A stretch of 64,000 bases of DNA from Amorphochlora amoebiformis (GCA_054601695.1 BAAHQB010000041.1:992001-1056000); one strand, 5' to 3'. Counted from the first letter of the stretch, positions 22,980 to 39,180 are shown. Made by a program: numbers and translations. Notes: generated by a model not told the origin, from the sequence alone.

Positions 22980-23973
22980 GCATACGCATATATATATATA
23001 TATATATATGTGATTGTGTAAATATAATCATGGAGAGAAGAATGTGATAGACAATCGGATATCTCGCTCACCTGTCATATTGACAAACTTTCTCGCATGA
23101 AGCTTCGCGTGGCACCGCGAGACTCTCGCGATGCATTCAAGGCCGGAAAATGGGTATTCAAGTCGCGAGCGTGTTGCCATGAAGTAACGCTTGATGAGCT
23201 GCCGCACGTTGTCGATTACGTGGACTTGGAGCTTCCGACGGCTAGCAATATCTCCGGCAGAGAACCTGGCTTGTGCCGATGCCTGGGATTCGTGTCCTGA
23301 CTGAGAGCCCATATCAAGGATGTACTCAGCGGTCTTCTTGTCATTCTCGTTATCGGACTTATCGTCGACTCGGATAACGAGGTCAAACATGTCGACTAAG
23401 CGCCCTTTTTTGTCTTTACAGTACACCTCGGGGTCGATTGCGAGCCAGACCACCGAACTCCGGCGCTTGCAAACCTCCTCGAGAAGGTCATATTCCCGGA
23501 TTTTGAGTGGGTCTAAGACACGGAACACAACCAGGCGATCCTTGATGTCGAGAAAATTCTTCTTGGAAGGAATCCTGGCTAGTCTCGTGACGTCCGCCGC
23601 CAGTGTCGATAGGAACCGCCACGCCCTCAGTGCGAGCATGTCGTCGGAGACCAAGAGGACATGTAGAGCATCCTGCCCCCGGGATAGAAGCGAAAGGAGC
23701 AGAATTAGAATCAACTTGCGGTACTTAGCCTTGGGTACGACTTGGTTAGCAGCGATATCGATGAGATAAGAAGTCAATGCCCAGTCCTCGCCGTCGTCGA
23801 CTAGGGAAGAGTTGGGAAGGAGTTGGGGGGTAGGTGTGGGAGGGTCAAATACGGTGACTTGCATATTATTGACGGAAAACCAGTACGACTTGGAGTTTTT
23901 GATATTGGCAGGCAGAACCGTAGAGAGATGTTTCGGAGGATTAATGTCCAGGAGACCTATCGCCTAATACCAC

Positions 23974-24004
<31 letters not shown>

Positions 24005-25044
24005 ATTATATATATATATATATAATACCTATCCATTTATGTAGATATACATATACTAGTAGTATTATATGTAATATTTACATACATAATATACATTATA
24101 TATATATATATATGTAATACATATATCTCAGCACATGTAATGTCGCCAATCCATGTGAGCATTGAAACATTGTTACACGCGTATACGACACACATGCATG
24201 CATGTATGTATGTGTATATGTATGTGTATGTATTTACACGATAACACATTTTGTACTTCAAAATTGCATTAGATTTACATATAACATATGTATAAATGTG
24301 TATATACATATATATATGTTACATATATATATATATATACATATATATATGTATATATTTATGTACATACATATATTATTCACACATTTTTCTTATAATA
24401 TTTATCTACACATGTACATATGTATATACATATATGTACATATATATATATATGTATGAATACATGTTGTGTTTTATGTGCAATATGTACATTGATACAT
24501 ATATGTGTGTGTGCATATAATATTATATATATACATATGTAATTATATGTATATATATATATATGTATATGTTGTGTGTTGTATGCAATCATCGTGCGAA
24601 GTGAAATCTCCAATAGCAATTATTGTTAGGACAATCGTACAGTGATTCTATCTCCTGCTTGAAACCTGTTCACCTGTGGAAATGTTAAAAGGTGAGCGTG
24701 ACATCTAACGTTGTTATTAATATTAGGAACACATAACAAATTTACTCATATGTATTGGTGTATTTTTAATATATCGTATATTTACATTTTATACTATCCA
24801 TATATATACATATATTATCATATATTTATATTTTATAAAATCCACATATACATATCCATATAAACACATATATGTACGTGTACAAGCACACATTTATTTT
24901 ATAAATGTAGGGTGTCTACACATGTGTAAAATATATATGTCTCCACGTATAAGTACATATACACACTTGTATACATTTATGAGTACTAAAGTACATATTA
25001 TATATTTTACACACACGAACATACAACACACACATATATACATG

Positions 25045-25078
<34 letters not shown>

Positions 25079-26385
25079 CGTATGTATGAATCGCGCCTGG
25101 GATACGGTTAGGGTTAGTCAATGCTATAGATTCGTCAGGAGAGTATATATATATATATATATTATATACACATACATATATATATATATGTGTGTGTGTA
25201 TTATGTATATTAAGATGAAGACATATATATATATATATATATATATTGATATACATATAATATATATATATAATAAATAGAGGAAACAATAGCAACCTAT
25301 ATGTATATATAAATATGCATAAAATGCATTAATATGGAGAGACATATAATATCATACCGCAATATGCACAAATTTATATATCAAACATCATGTAAACATT
25401 TATCTCAATATATGTACACATATACACACACACATATGTATATGTATATATACATATATACATATATATACATATATACACACACATATGCATACACATA
25501 CATTTATATGTACATGTATAGATTGTACACATAGTACATGTATACATATGTATTCTCAGCATACTAGTGTTCCAAAGAGAATGAGCAGCACTGTGTGGCC
25601 CAAGTATGACGTACTCTCACCAACATCGGCTTGTATTCCCAGCTTTCGGGGGAGTACCTTTGGGTAATGAGTATTTAGAGGTCGCGTAATATAAATACGT
25701 GTTAACCTTGACGACTTGTATCTTGGTCTCGCAGGACGCCGAGAGGCTCTTTTCAGCATCTGCTACGAAGTAGGACGACGAGAAGACCAGCTTGTGGATT
25801 GTTCCAGCGATTACCATTTGCCCCCGCTTGATATTGGACGCGCTGATACTCCTGAAGAATGCGACATAGTTTTATAAATTTGGATTATTTTGGGATCGAG
25901 TTTGTGAACCGGATCGGTGGCCAGTAGTTGTCGAATGTGATCCGGAGGTCAATATTTCTACTAGGGAATAAACGATATCGTGAGGCGAAGAATTTGCTAA
26001 CCAGCAGCTTCGGCATGAGATCTGTGATCTTGGCGTGGCTTACTCCCAGGTCCTGGAGTAACGAGTTACCTGCACAGTGTCGGAAGCCATCAATAACGAT
26101 TTGGATAGGGATAAGCTTTGTAAATAGGTCTCAAAAGATTTGTGCGTGTAGACTCGAAAATAGGCCACCGAATCTCGCATCTTCGTGAATAAGTTTCGAT
26201 ATATCGATTCTAATGGCGATTTCGAGAACGTCCCCACCGTTCTCCTGACCTTCCCTTTCGCGACCATTATGTTGCGATCGTATCTGCCTGGCGACATCGC
26301 GACGGTGGTGTCGAAGGATCCAGAACACTGCGCTCTTGTCAAATGCCCAGTCGACAAATGGGCTTGCTGGATTGGCGGGAGGCAT
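21802..26385 (-). CDS. MCMDC2-like: MCMDC2-like meiotic MCM paralogue, 6 exons, one in-frame TGA
   Basis: Exons (complement): 25910-26385, 25707-25851, 25625-25657, 24641-24673, 23072-23963, 21802-22064 (stop TGA). Phases match; about 613 codons (human MCMDC2 is of similar size, about 680 aa). The N-terminal part carries the MCM-type helix segment [16 protein letters not shown], then OB-fold strands: [36 protein letters not shown]. The large exon covers the ATPase-like region ([39 protein letters not shown]) and the MCM C-terminal helices ([28 protein letters not shown]). The last exon matches the end of the family ([12 protein letters not shown]). I see no Walker A lysine motif and no CxxC pairs of the MCM zinc finger, so it is not expected to be an active helicase. 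The family acts in meiotic crossover formation (MEI-MCM complex). A TGA at 26131-26133 interrupts exon 1. A 24-nt intron removing it, a sequence error, or readthrough are all possible. Exons here are larger than in neighbouring genes. Confidence 0.82.
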
Positions 26386-26988
26386 CTTTCAATCTCGGAA
26401 CCTGGATTTTGGCCGGGCCGTGTGATGCTCCTAGAATTAAAATATTGGAACGAAAAGATATATATATGAAAATATTAGTTTAGTCTTCTATATTTTGAGG
26501 TAGATATACAACATATCTATGACAATATCTCTCTGTTGGCGGTTCATGACAACATGCCTTGGTAGTCCCAAGGGTTTGCGACAGTCGCATGGCAGGCCTG
26601 AGGGTAAAAGGCATCTGAACCCTACGTCGCAGTATGAGAACGACAGGTTCTTCGTTTCGTAACGCTGTTATTCTTAGCGATTTTCACCGTGGTTGTATCT
26701 CCAAATTCACTCGTAGACAGTGAACATCCCAGCTGATATTCCTCAAAAATCCTCATCGTACCCCTTATACCAACCCGCTACAAATTGAACCCTAAGAATA
26801 ATCCTAAGAATCCCTAATTCCTAACCCTAAACTATCTCATCCCAAAAAAACCGCTCCCAAATGTGCCCGGCCTTCAATTAAACCTAACTAACTAATTTAC
26901 AAAAAAGCACAAGCGAAAAATAATCCAGCACAAAGTGCACATCCCCTCACACGAGTTCTATCATACGCCAGACCAAACACACAAAAAA
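26386..26988. promoter_or_regulatory. Divergent intergenic region between MCMDC2-like and the small + gene
   Basis: About 600 bases of mixed composition with no (TA)n array beyond a short run near 26458-26466. Degenerate CCTAA words occur near 26760-26840. It should hold both promoters; no individual site can be identified. Confidence 0.5.
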
Positions 26989-27336
26989 ATGCGCGAAATC
27001 CAACGCCCCCAGTCCTTCGTGATCTTCGTGGCCCTCTCACTTAAACCTCAACCCAACCCTAACAGCCGAAAAATTAAAGATAAAAAGCCCAAAAGCCGAC
27101 GGTCCTCTGCCCACCCTCAGCTCGCTAAGGTGAAGAGAAGCATGTACAAGCACTGGTTTAAGACACCGACTCCGCGGAACATTCATCGGCATATGGTATG
27201 TATGCATATAATGAATATAAATATATATAAATGTACATGAATGTATACATACATATATATATATATATATATAATATATAATATATATATCACGTATATA
27301 TACATAATATTATATATATATTTCATAATATATATT

Positions 27337-27373
<37 letters not shown>

Positions 27374-27392
27374 CACATATTATATAATATAT

Positions 27393-27430
<38 letters not shown>

Positions 27431-27613
27431 AAAATAAATAATATATATATATGTTATATACACACCCACATACACATGTGTATATGTTCATTACAGAAAT
27501 ATGCACACAGTTTATACATGTTTGCACATATATACATTTATAAATAAAAACACCTATATACATATAGACGTTCACATAAATATGATAAATACATATACAC
27601 ACATATATATACA

Positions 27614-27664
<51 letters not shown>

Positions 27665-27872
27665 ACATATAAACATGTGTGTATATATGTATATGTATAT
27701 ACACTATATATATATATATATAAATATATATATATATACATGTATACACACACACATATACATATACATATGGTAGTGTGTACGTATACATAAATACAAG
27801 CATACGCATAACATATACATATCAACATACATATACATATATATAAGTACATATATTATATATATAATTATC

Positions 27873-27913
<41 letters not shown>

Positions 27914-27932
27914 TATATAAATGTATTTATAG

Positions 27933-27968
<36 letters not shown>

Positions 27969-28045
27969 CATATTTACATATTATAACTTTTAGGGATGAC
28001 TTTGTGAGTATGTGTATATTGCACTTACGGTTTACAATATATATG

Positions 28046-28126
<81 letters not shown>

Positions 28127-28208
28127 GTATATAAAAAATTTATGAATATGTATGTATATATGTATATATATATGTAAATACTGAATTAATATGTATGCAA
28201 ACATTGAC

Positions 28209-28266
<58 letters not shown>

Positions 28267-28466
28267 GTGTATATAATATATGTATATATATGTGTGTGTG
28301 TGTATATATATATAAGTATATATGTATATATAGTATACATAAAAATACTTATAAATGTCCACAATATGTGTATATACATGTACACACATAATACATATAT
28401 ATATATAACATATATATATATATATATTACATAAATGTATTTATTAATGTAATTTGTATAATACCA

Positions 28467-28515
<49 letters not shown>

Positions 28516-29108
28516 GTATGTATTGTCAATATATATACATATATATATATATATATATTATATTTATACTCATATTGGTGTATATGTCAAAAAATGAGGT
28601 GCGCAAGGCCGTTACATATCGAGGCGACTTCTTTTCGGATGTTGCAGACTTAGTCTACACAGACTTCCGTATGTTTGTGTTTATGCGTGTGTTTATATAT
28701 AAATACTGATACATCGTAAAACATAGTCTTATTTCCATGTGTGACCGTTTATACATACCTTGAATATGTAAAATTCGTGATGTACGTATACCTAAAAGTA
28801 TGTAAAATAGATTTCTATCACGTAAACGTGTTCATATTTATATACTTACATATATAATCATCTATTATACATACATATATAATCATGCATTATATATACA
28901 CGCACACGTATATATGATGTATATATGTATATATATATATATATGTTTATACATGTAAATATAGATTTAATAAAGATTACATCCATAGGTACGTATATAC
29001 ATACATGTACATGCATATACATACACATATATTACTTATATATTGTATGTATATGTAAATATAGATTTAACATATTTGTATATATATATATATATATGTA
29101 TACATATG

Positions 29109-29150
<42 letters not shown>

Positions 29151-29180
29151 TATTTACACACACACACACACACATATAAT

Positions 29181-29220
<40 letters not shown>

Positions 29221-29260
29221 TACCTATATATTGTATGTATATAATATAGATTGAACATAT

Positions 29261-29298
<38 letters not shown>

Positions 29299-29435
29299 TA
29301 TATAATATACATATATTAAGTATATATATATATATACATATATACATATATATGTATATATATAAATATAGAAAATATATGTGTGTTTGTGTACATATAC
29401 ACATGTATACAAATATATATTTATATACATATATG

Positions 29436-29471
<36 letters not shown>

Positions 29472-29843
29472 TGTATTTACATATATTTATACATTTTATA
29501 TACATTTATCTTTATGCATTAAAACATATGTACTAATTTCGTAAATGTATTTCTAACACCCACATACAACCAATCAAACTACCCAAAAAAATCAGGAGAG
29601 GCCCTATACAGCATCGCCACTGGCACTAAAGCCCGATCAAAAGCTACTCGAAGTCCAAATTCCTCACCGCCGAAGCAGGCACGTGCTTTGGCGACAGCAC
29701 TTTCGAATTCTGGCGCTGGTGAGGTAAAGGTTAGGCTCTGCGGCGATCTCGAGACGATTGTCGAATCCGTGTCCCAGGCTGGAGCATCGATTTCGAATTC
29801 CGCTGATAAAGAACTAGAAGAAATCGACAATCGCGGCAGTTGA
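26989..29843 (+). CDS. Small unknown basic protein, 3 exons seen, about 174 aa
   Basis: Exons: 26989-27195, 28599-28668, 29596-29843 (TGA). Phases match and give 175 codons. Exon 1 is Lys/Arg-rich with [17 protein letters not shown] at its end. Exon 2 encodes [20 protein letters not shown]. Exon 3 encodes a Ser/Ala-rich stretch ([15 protein letters not shown]), then [20 protein letters not shown], ending [12 protein letters not shown] do not recognise the family. An extra micro-exon between 27195 and 28599 (for example near 27497 or 27992) is possible but would break the phase as read. It is convergent with the CK1 gene. Confidence 0.55.
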
Positions 29844-30162
29844 GTAATGCCATTCAAGTAGACTTTAGTTGTTAATTCTGGTCTAGTACTAGTAGTAATC
29901 TAGGTAATTCTAGAATTGGCCGCTTATTCGGCTATTAGAGGTCTTAAAAATCAATTGTCAATGTTAACCTAGTATTTCGTATATCTGGATATCATAGGTA
30001 GCCAGTACCTACTAGCCTAGTACTAGTAGTACATATTTACTGGATACATCGTATCGGTTGATAACTACTAGAAATCGATACTTGAAATTAATAACCTAGA
30101 TAACTTGGGCTCTTTGACTCATTATCTAGATTATGATAATCCAAATGAAAAATAGTCCAGAT
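29844..30162. other. CTAG-rich spacer between convergent genes
   Basis: A 319-base spacer between the small + gene and the CK1 stop codon. It is rich in CTAG, for example around 29880-29915, 30010-30030 and 30070-30130, like 21320-21720. No exon is seen. Confidence 0.6.
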
Positions 30163-30397
30163 CTAGTTGGTTTTTTTCTTTTCGTTCTTCTTTGCTTCTA
30201 CGATCCAGTCGAATTGCCAGTCAAGGACCTCATCATGATAAAAAGAATAAGATCAACTAGATCATTGTTTATACATACATGAATATATCTAGATATGTAC
30301 ATACATATATACATATGTATGTGGATACATACATCTAGTATATCTAGTATATGTGTAAATGCATCTATATACACACACAACACACACACACACGCAA

Positions 30398-30437
<40 letters not shown>

Positions 30438-30592
30438 TGCATAAATATATACATGCACCTCTCCCATCTTATGCAGACTCGACCGTATGCTCTTCCGAGC
30501 GCCAGCATAAGGAGGGCTCACTCTCTGTATATACATACATACATATATATGTATATATGTATATATATATATATTTGTGTATAGATATATAG

Positions 30593-30629
<37 letters not shown>

Positions 30630-30925
30630 GTCCATACGTGATACATCATACATATATAATATGATAATAACAATAATAATAATAATAGTAATAATAATAA
30701 TAATAAGAATAATTATAATAATAATAGTAGTAAAAATAATAATAATAATAATAATGATAATAATAATAATAATAATGATAATAATAATAATAATAATAAT
30801 AATAGTAAATAATAATAATAATAATAATAGTAAATAGTAAAAATAATAATAATAGTAAATAATAATAATAATAATAGTAATAATAAAAATAATAATAATA
30901 ATAACAATTATAATAATAATAATAT

Positions 30926-30977
<52 letters not shown>

Positions 30978-31142
30978 TATTATTTATATATAATATATAT
31001 ATATATGTATATATATATAAATATATATATAATATGCATGTATATGTATATATATATATATATATTCGTGTACATAAGATATATACATATATATATATAT
31101 ATATTATATATATATATATTATATATATATATATATGTACAC

Positions 31143-31180
<38 letters not shown>

Positions 31181-31184
31181 TATT

Positions 31185-31217
<33 letters not shown>

Positions 31218-31338
31218 CGTGCAAAGAAATCTATACAAATAAAATTTTTCTATAAAAAGATATCTACACACATTCATAATGATATATATATATATATATA
31301 ATTAGTAAAGCAACAATAGAAAGTATATCTATTCATGC

Positions 31339-31374
<36 letters not shown>

Positions 31375-31475
31375 GCATAATATTATATGTGCATTTATAA
31401 TGTGTATAAATGTTGATACATTTGTCCTACAATCCTGCAAAAGGGCGTCAAGTTCGTTGGCAATAGGGAAGCCTA

Positions 31476-31507
<32 letters not shown>

Positions 31508-31538
31508 TTATATATATATATATGTATGTATATATACC

Positions 31539-31571
<33 letters not shown>

Positions 31572-31643
31572 TGTATCAAATGTTTATACAACATAACAGA
31601 CATATATACATATATGCATATATTATATATATATATATGTATG

Positions 31644-31674
<31 letters not shown>

Positions 31675-31845
31675 CATATGTATGTATGTATATGTATGTA
31701 TATATATATATATATACATATATATTTATTTAAAAAAGACATGTCCCAAAACAAAATGTACGCATATTAATATATATATATATTATATATGTATATGTTA
31801 TACACAATTTAATATAGTATATATATATACATATATATATATATA

Positions 31846-31894
<49 letters not shown>

Positions 31895-32325
31895 ATTCAT
31901 ATGTATGTTATAAATATATATAATATATGTATATTCATATGTATGTTATAAATATATATATATATATATATATACATATATGGATATTCATATGTATGTT
32001 TATAAGTGTATATACATGTACACATGTGTTATGTACGTATACCTGTACACATATGTTATGTACGTATACCTTGAAATAACTCCATTGGTTTAGTTTGTTC
32101 TTTGGACTTTCGAATACCCGAAAATGGAGGCTTTCTGTTCATATATACTATCTCATATATATATATATATATGTACATATATATGTGTATATAATATAAT
32201 ACATAAGATATAATATATATATATATATATATGTATTATATATATATATATACATATAAGGTATATACGTATACGTTTGTATATATATATTATGTATTTA
32301 CACGAGGGTATTTCAAGATTCATAC

Positions 32326-32371
<46 letters not shown>

Positions 32372-32433
32372 ATTTATATATATAAATATAGAAATGTATA
32401 AATATATGGAATCATGTATCTATACATTCGATC

Positions 32434-32477
<44 letters not shown>

Positions 32478-33353
32478 CATATATATATATATATACATAT
32501 ATAAATGAATAGTCGTATGTATATGTACATATCTATGCAAAGATGTAATCACATACATCCCAAAAACCTATACATATACATATACATATATATATATGTA
32601 TATATATATATATATGTACATATACATTATATATAAATGCAATATACATATTTCACATTAAATCATCCCACACAACCTTTCCCCCATGCCTTGCCACGGG
32701 ACTCTCCTGACAGGAAAGATTTCCATCATTAGGGTTAAGGTTAGGATTAGGGTAACAACTCAAATATAACCCTAACCATCTTAGGTTTAGTTTTAGCGTT
32801 GAAATTAATTTAGCTAAATTTAGGCTCGAAAAGTAACGTCTGTTAACTCCTTGTAGGGTTGGTTTAGTGTGAAGGGGGTTAGGGTTAGATTCGGGTTGTT
32901 AGGGGTGCCCTTTGAGTAAGTAGTAGTTAGGGTTTGTGTTTGGGTTAGCGTTTCGGGTGCTATTTTTGAAAAGGAGTATGGATGAGATTATTCATTATGT
33001 CTTCAGCCTTGAGGTCATTGACTAGTGGGGCTGTTTGCTAGGAACGACCTCAGAGATCTCATATTCTGGTTTGCATGGTGTCTTAAGTACGAGTTAGGGT
33101 TTGGGTTTGGGTTAGGGTTAGGGGTACCCTTTGAGTAGGAAGACCAAGACGTACAGGAGAGATTCTATGTCATCTGCGAAGGATTGCTCTATGTAAGAAT
33201 ATTTATGTGTGTATATACATATGTAAATTTGCGTATGTAATTGTATGTAAATTTTTATTTTTTCGTAAGTCTGTTTATATAAATATGTAGTATATATATG
33301 TTTTTTTAAAAATATATAATACTCGTACATCTATATGCATATGTATATATATA

Positions 33354-33404
<51 letters not shown>

Positions 33405-33433
33405 ATATATACACACGGATGCATAATACATAC

Positions 33434-33483
<50 letters not shown>

Positions 33484-33515
33484 ATATATATATACATATG
33501 TATATATAATGTATA

Positions 33516-33571
<56 letters not shown>

Positions 33572-33633
33572 ATATATAATATAATACTCATACATCCACA
33601 TGTATATATATATATATATATCTTTATGTAAAA

Positions 33634-33702
<69 letters not shown>

Positions 33703-33869
33703 ATATATATATACATATACATACATATATATACACATATATATTTATAATATATGAAAATACATTTTAAACACATTGTTACATATATAAAAATATATAT
33801 TTTCCATATATATTTATATATATATATATATCATATATATACGTACATATATATATATATATAGATATT

Positions 33870-33900
<31 letters not shown>

Positions 33901-34154
33901 GCATACATACATGTGTAAGTCTATATATGCACATCTATATCTACGTATAGATAGTAAAAATAATATGTAGTTAACGATCCTTGAAACCGTAATCCTTAGC
34001 CTAACCTGACGCCTTAACACCCTAGCCCTAACCTCGAAGTTTGTGCGCGTTGACGCTTGCAAATCTAGCGGTCCCAACCATCCTTCCAGGATTTTTTTTG
34101 CGCTAAATCAATTGTTAATAACGCGTAAGATATATAATATGTATGTGTATCACT

Positions 34155-34209
<55 letters not shown>

Positions 34210-34819
34210 GAGAGCTGTAGAGAATTGAGCGAGAGAGACAGAGAGATAGAGGGAAAGAGATAGACAGATAGATATATAGAGAGAGAACGGGATAGAGAGA
34301 ACGGACAAAGCACGCGAGAGGATAGACCACGACAGAGAGTATGTGTGAAAAAGCCGAGTATATCTAGATGGAGAGCTATTGATAGATAGGTAGATAGATA
34401 GACAAATCGACATGAACGAGTTGGGGGAAAAGAGAGATCCAGAGAGCTAGAATTACATAGAAATAGAGCTAGAGAGAGATTGAGCTAGAGAGAGATTGAG
34501 CTGGAGAGAAATAGAACTGGAGAGAAATGGATCTAGAGGGAGATAGAGCTAGAAGTAGTTCTAGAGAAAGTAGAGCTCCAGAAAAAAAGAGAGGGAGAGA
34601 AAGGAGAGCGAGCGAATTGTTTTGAAACCTCTGCACCGTAGCCTAGGGCTGGTGTTACGTTAGGGTCTTTGAATGTGACCAGACCATAGTCGATTAAGTA
34701 TACGATGTGACATCCTGATCCCATACCCTAAATAATATGTATATATATATATATATATATGTATGTATATAATATATATATATATGAAAATATGTATATA
34801 TGTAATATAAACCTATGTC

Positions 34820-34857
<38 letters not shown>

Positions 34858-34890
34858 CACACATATCATACAATAAAGTGTATGTATAGG

Positions 34891-34931
<41 letters not shown>

Positions 34932-35075
34932 GTATATTTATTTATATGTTTGTAAACATGTTAAATTCATGTGTACACATGTTTACATATTGTACATATA
35001 ATATATATATATATATATATGACATATATATAGTTTTATGTGTAATCTATATGCACGTTAATGTGTCTGTGTGTG

Positions 35076-35121
<46 letters not shown>

Positions 35122-35331
35122 TTTTTTTTGTATATATATATATATATATATATATTGTGCGTGTATGTGTGTAATGTGTCCATATAGATGTATGTATGTG
35201 TATGTGTAGATATAATATATATGTATGTATGAATGTGTGTATGTACTCATACATATCAGATCCAATATACATATAATATGATATTACATACCATATATGC
35301 ATATATCTATTTATATATGTGTATATACATA

Positions 35332-35393
<62 letters not shown>

Positions 35394-35701
35394 GTACCAT
35401 CGTAAAGTTCTGTGGCTTTATATCCCTGTGTATTATCCCATTCGAATGCAAGTACTCGAGCCTTTATATATATATATTTATAATATATATGCATATATAT
35501 ATATATATATATATATTATATACAGTAGATACGATTATATACATAAAAACTTACAAAAAAAATGTACATATATACAATTTTTTTTTAATCTAAAAAAATG
35601 AATATATATATATATATATACAGATGGATAGATAAATAAATATTTATTTGTAAAAAATGCATAATTAGTATAAATATATATTTTTATATTAGAAATGAGT
35701 C

Positions 35702-35751
<50 letters not shown>

Positions 35752-35820
35752 CATATATATATATATGTATATACAACGGATGTATGTTCTAGAAATATAT
35801 AAATATATGTCATATGTATG

Positions 35821-35871
<51 letters not shown>

Positions 35872-35878
35872 TATATAC

Positions 35879-35924
<46 letters not shown>

Positions 35925-35993
35925 TATATACATGTACATATATGATAAACTGTTTATAGGCCCTAGTGTAAAAGCTAGAGTTAGGAATATAGT

Positions 35994-36042
<49 letters not shown>

Positions 36043-36062
36043 TTTAATATATATACATACAT

Positions 36063-36118
<56 letters not shown>

Positions 36119-36309
36119 CATTACATATATATATATATATATATTATATATACACATTAATATGTACATACGTACTGTATTCTACCGAGATAACATCTGG
36201 TCCGCGAGCATAAGAACAGTCTTTAATGAAAATCTATAGAATAGATACTTGTGAACTTATCAATTTATGCATATATGAACATATAACGTATAAATAAATT
36301 ATATATATG

Positions 36310-36349
<40 letters not shown>

Positions 36350-36455
36350 GGTACATGTGACACATATACATATATATATATATATATAACACATTTCTAT
36401 TTATCTGTATAATGTATGTGTATATATATATAAATTAATATATATATATGTATAT

Positions 36456-36486
<31 letters not shown>

Positions 36487-37078
36487 TACACACACAAATG
36501 AACTACATTTCTACATATATATATATTATATATATATATATATATAAAATATATATATATATATATATGAATATTTCTATGCAAAACTTACTGTATGGTA
36601 ACATACCATACCTTCCCCCTTGGTTCGCGAGTAAGTGGCTAACGTCTTGCCCAAGGCACTCAAATACCATAACATTCTAATGTTGTAACATATATATATA
36701 TATATATATATGTATATTATATTTAAATTAATAATATCACAACATATATATATTTACTTATATAAATATATATATATATTATTACATGCATTTAAGTATT
36801 TTATATACTATATATGTATATATATATATACATACATATATATAATATATATATATAGACGTACATGAATATATTATATATATATTATATATATATATTA
36901 TATTACATATACATATTATATATATATATATATACACATATACATATATACATACTACAATATATGATATGTACATGCCCACATTATATAATATACACAT
37001 ACATACATGTTTGTAAATGTATGTATATAATACTAAATATATATATATATATAGGCATACATTTACATATTATATATG

Positions 37079-37130
<52 letters not shown>

Positions 37131-38040
37131 ATAGGTATACATTTACATATTATATATATAATATATATATATATATATACACACACATAAATTTACATAC
37201 ATATATTATTGAATTCTTCCAAATATGAAAAGGTAAAAGCAAGCGCTACAGAATTAGCTAAAGGCCCTAAAGGTGGACAGAGGTCAAGAAAGAAACAGAG
37301 AGAAAGAGAGAGAGAGAAAGGAGAGAGAGAGAGACGAGAGAGAGAGATAACTATAGGGACAATGCCAGCGGTTAACCCGGAGATCTCAAGCGATAGACGA
37401 TAGGGGAACAGAGGGCTAGAGAAAGACAATTTGGAGGAAGACAAAGCTAGTAGGGAGAGATAGGGGAGAGTGGGATGGATAGCCAGAAGTAGAAAGAGCT
37501 AAATGGAGATAGAGTTCTGAGAAAGAGAATTATACAAAGCGGTGGAGCTCGAGAGGTCTAGAGAGCTCTATAGAGAGAGAGTGAAGCGGTTGTATATTCA
37601 GAGAGTAGAAGATTGAGAGAGAGACAGGTGAAAAAGCGAGAAAATCTGTGAATAAAATCTTACTCGCTCGCCTTGTACGAAGCTGTAAGCCCGGGGGATC
37701 CCTATGCCTCCCTCCAGGTACTTTAGAATCTAGTCAAAAAAAGGAGATATTTATTGTGTGGGTTTATACGTTAGCATTGTACACCTGTATGAATAAAGAC
37801 ATATTTTTATATTTATATATGTATTACGTAAATATGTGTATATATGTAAAGGCATGCGATGTATAGGTATTTTTATACTTTGAATTCCTTAGCGAGGCTC
37901 CGACCCCCTGGCCACCTATATGTATATACAAATATATATAAATATATAAATATATATACATATATATATATATATATAAAATGTAAGTACTTCTTTTTTT
38001 AACATATAAATATAGAATATGTATATATATATATATACAA

Positions 38041-38076
<36 letters not shown>

Positions 38077-38102
38077 ATACATATATTGCATTGATATATT
38101 GT

Positions 38103-38154
<52 letters not shown>

Positions 38155-38217
38155 ATATATATATATACGTATATATGTACAGGGGCATGTATGTATAAAT
38201 ATATCGCAAAAATATAC

Positions 38218-38290
<73 letters not shown>

Positions 38291-38369
38291 ATATTTAAAT
38301 ATATATATATATATATATATATGTATAGGTGTGTATAAAAAAAAAAATGTAATATATATATGTAATAAT

Positions 38370-38407
<38 letters not shown>

Positions 38408-39139
38408 CATATGTTTGCGCACATATGCAGTATTGCATATCTACATACATACATCTCATTGATCCTTTAATTTCCTCATGAGTTTATAATAACTATTTTT
38501 CTTACCGAATCCCAACCCTTATGGTCCTTGACTAGCCCTACTCCAAATTTGACCCTAACCTTAACCCTACTGACCTAACCTTAACTCTAACTAACCCAAA
38601 CCCAAGCCCTAGTACTCACACCGTAACTGTTACGCTAACTAACCCCCCCTGCCCTAACTCTAACCCTATTCAAATTCGATCCTCATCTTAACGCTTTAAC
38701 CTAACTCTTTTAACACTTACCATAACCATAACCCGCAATATTAATTTACAAACTTAACGTACCTATAATTCCATATGTTAACAAAAGCCTGTCAAGTAAT
38801 CTAATTCAATGTTAACCCTATCAGTAATTCAAAACATAAACCAAGCCTCTCAGTAAGTCTGATTCATAACCCTTAATGTTACTGTAATCCACAAATTAAG
38901 CTAAATCCTGACCTCAACCGTAAGTCTAACCTCACTATAACCTTCCTTCTTCTGGATCGACGATTTCTTTCTTAATAGCGACCTCCTGGCCGTTTTGCTC
39001 GCTAACCGCCATGTAGACCTCTCCAAATGTACCTCTGCCTGTTTGTTTTTTCAAGGTATACTTGTAGGATATTTCGTTTGTTTGGATATGTTTTGGTTGG
39101 ATGTATATATATATATATATATATATATAATGTTGGATG

Positions 39140-39180
<41 letters not shown>

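Noticed and set aside
26185-26469. 95-codon + strand frame
   Set aside because: Antisense to MCMDC2-like exon 1, whose frame matches the family and splices in phase.
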